Source: Neptunicoccus cionae
Lineage (GTDB): Bacteria > Pseudomonadota > Alphaproteobacteria > Rhodobacterales > Rhodobacteraceae
Assembly: GCF_014643735.1 (NCBI RefSeq)
Contig: NZ_BMKA01000004.1
Span: forward strand, 1 to 64,000
DNA length: 64,000 bases
Direction: 5' to 3'
Below are positions 63,218 to 64,000 of the stretch, one piece after another (position 1 is the first letter of the stretch; each line of letters starts with the position of its first letter). Position numbers and translations under genes: made by a program. The notes beneath the pieces were generated by a model. It had not been told where the DNA came from. It searched no databases and saw only the letters and a list, made by a program, of their open reading frames with translations.

Positions 63218-63922
63218 TCAATCGACGCGAAAGACCGTGCCATCGCCTGCATCGCGGATCAGGTCAACGGTGGTTCCGTCCCAGTGGTAATCCAAATGCC
63301 GCGCTTGCACCGGTGCCTCTGCGAGATCGGGGTAAAACAGTCCGGTGCAATCGCCCTCCCCCCGAACGCTCGGGTAGGCGATACCTTGGCCGTCTGCTGC
63401 ACGGATCGCCGCGCCAAAGGCCTGCGCGGCTTGGTAATCTTCAGGGTCAAGAAGCGCATCGGCCGCCTGACCGCGCAGATCGTAAAGGTCGGCACGTACG
63501 TCCAAAACCAATTCGCGGAATTGGGAGGTCCAACCCGCCGGTTGCGCCGTTGCTGCCATGAACCGTGCGTGGTGGTGGATGGTCTCATAAACCGCCGTTT
63601 CAAAGTCCCGCGCCACATAAAGCACACCGCGCTGGCCATCGGAAAAACGGCTGGGCCTGTCGGTGCTGGTATGGGTGAAGGGCGCCATCAGATAGCTCGC
63701 CCCCTGCCCGCCAACGCGCCGGTGTGGCGGTATCAGATCCAGATTACCGATGGTCTCCATCAGGCGGGGGTTGGTCTTTTGTTCTGCCGAGATCAGCAGC
63801 GGCCAGTCTTCAGGGGCGGCGATGTCTTCGAACAGATCAATCGGGGGATAGACGCTGCGGATAATGCGCACCGCACCCTTCCATTCGATCCGGTTGACGG
63901 GAACATCCTGTGGGGTAATCAC
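63218..63922 (-). CDS. RES domain toxin
   Basis: A 234-residue RES-family protein, the toxin of type II systems that degrade NAD+ (for example ParT/MbcT). Active-site elements are the arginine in AVRIIRSVYPP and the YETIHH helix glutamate in LYVARDFETAVYE. The start is the GTG at 63922 that overlaps the antitoxin stop (GTGA); a TTG at 63925 is also in frame. Confidence 0.82.
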   Translation of the reverse strand: MITPQDVPVNRIEWKGAVRIIRSVYPPIDLFEDIAAPEDWPLLISAEQKTNPRLMETIGNLDLIPPHRRVGGQGASYLMAPFTHTSTDRPSRFSDGQRGVLYVARDFETAVYETIHHHARFMAATAQPAGWTSQFRELVLDVRADLYDLRGQAADALLDPEDYQAAQAFGAAIRAADGQGIAYPSVRGEGDCTGLFYPDLAEAPVQARHLDYHWDGTTVDLIRDAGDGTVFRVD

Positions 63923-64000
63923 CAAGCTCCGCGCTCTGCGTCTAGGTAGCGGCGCACCCGCATCAGGTCTGTCAATTCACCGCCGAGCATTACGGACAGT
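63919..64000 (-). CDS. Xre/MbcA-type antitoxin (partial, C-terminus)
   Basis: The minus strand reads LSVMLGGELTDLMRVRRYLD then AERGAW and TGA at 63921-63919, the usual end of Xre/MbcA/ParS antitoxins paired with RES toxins. The N-terminal part lies beyond the window. The stop overlaps the toxin start, as is normal for this pair. Confidence 0.75.
   Translation of the reverse strand, partial: LSVMLGGELTDLMRVRRYLDAERGAW

Noticed and set aside
1-64000. tRNA, rRNA or CRISPR arrays
   Set aside because: No cloverleaf, ribosomal or regularly spaced repeat signal was found on reading either strand; a tRNAscan or CRISPR search would settle it.

Overview
The window looks like chromosome of a marine Rhodobacterales bacterium (Roseobacter group; Sulfitobacter or Ruegeria-like). 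This is inferred from a complete Sox thiosulfate-oxidation locus, D-erythronate/L-threonate catabolism with a TRAP transporter, several polar and peptide ABC transporters, a glutathione-dependent formaldehyde dehydrogenase, and moderately high GC. No rRNA, tRNA, CRISPR array or complete insertion sequence was seen.

Layout. 0-2.1 kb: the 5' end of a leftward gene at the edge (possibly an IS30-type transposase), then a MarR regulator and Bcr/CflA-type MFS exporter. 2.2-9.8 kb: a Rieske ferredoxin with a membrane di-iron hydroxylase (MocE/MocD-like), an AstE/AspA-type deacylase, a four-gene polar amino-acid ABC transporter and a DMT permease. 9.8-14 kb: a cytoplasmic BisC/TMAO-reductase-type molybdoenzyme, an ACMSD-type amidohydrolase and a decayed ferredoxin reductase. 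14-22 kb: hutF and hutD, formaldehyde dehydrogenase, a VanA-like Rieske oxygenase, a LysR regulator, a NicX/M29-like metalloprotein and hutC. 22-27 kb: a terminal oxidase island with a CtaG-like factor, CopD-like and DUF2231 membrane proteins, a subunit II lacking the CuA cysteines, a fused subunit I-III and a small membrane protein. 27-31 kb: CoA-transferase, acyl-CoA dehydrogenase, LysR and TetR regulators. 31.5-38.4 kb: a Dpp-type peptide transporter (fused ATPase), RpiR regulator and DmpA-type aminopeptidase. 38.4-46.6 kb: the otnI-otnC-otnK-ltnD-TRAP-denD-gntR operon. 46.8-61.5 kb: the Sox locus. 61.5-64 kb: saccharopine-dehydrogenase-like enzyme with a divergent Lrp regulator, and a RES toxin with its truncated antitoxin.

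The Sox locus has two arms. Leftward: soxS, soxR, a TsuA-like YeeE/YedE permease, an unusual membrane regulator (periplasmic PhnD-like sensor, TM helix, LuxR-type HTH) and a periplasmic DsrE-like protein. Rightward: soxVWXYZABCD, a second DsrE-like protein and a DUF302 protein. Two exported metallo-beta-lactamase-fold proteins run convergently. Related operator-like sequences lie in the soxS-soxV and soxW-soxX gaps and before the hydrolase operon. The most unusual points are the PhnD-LuxR regulator with an 18-bp perfect palindrome between it and the DsrE gene, the CuA-less subunit II, the SoxH-like protein that has lost its HxHxDH motif, and a possible demethylation/imidazole catabolic patchwork at 2-22 kb.
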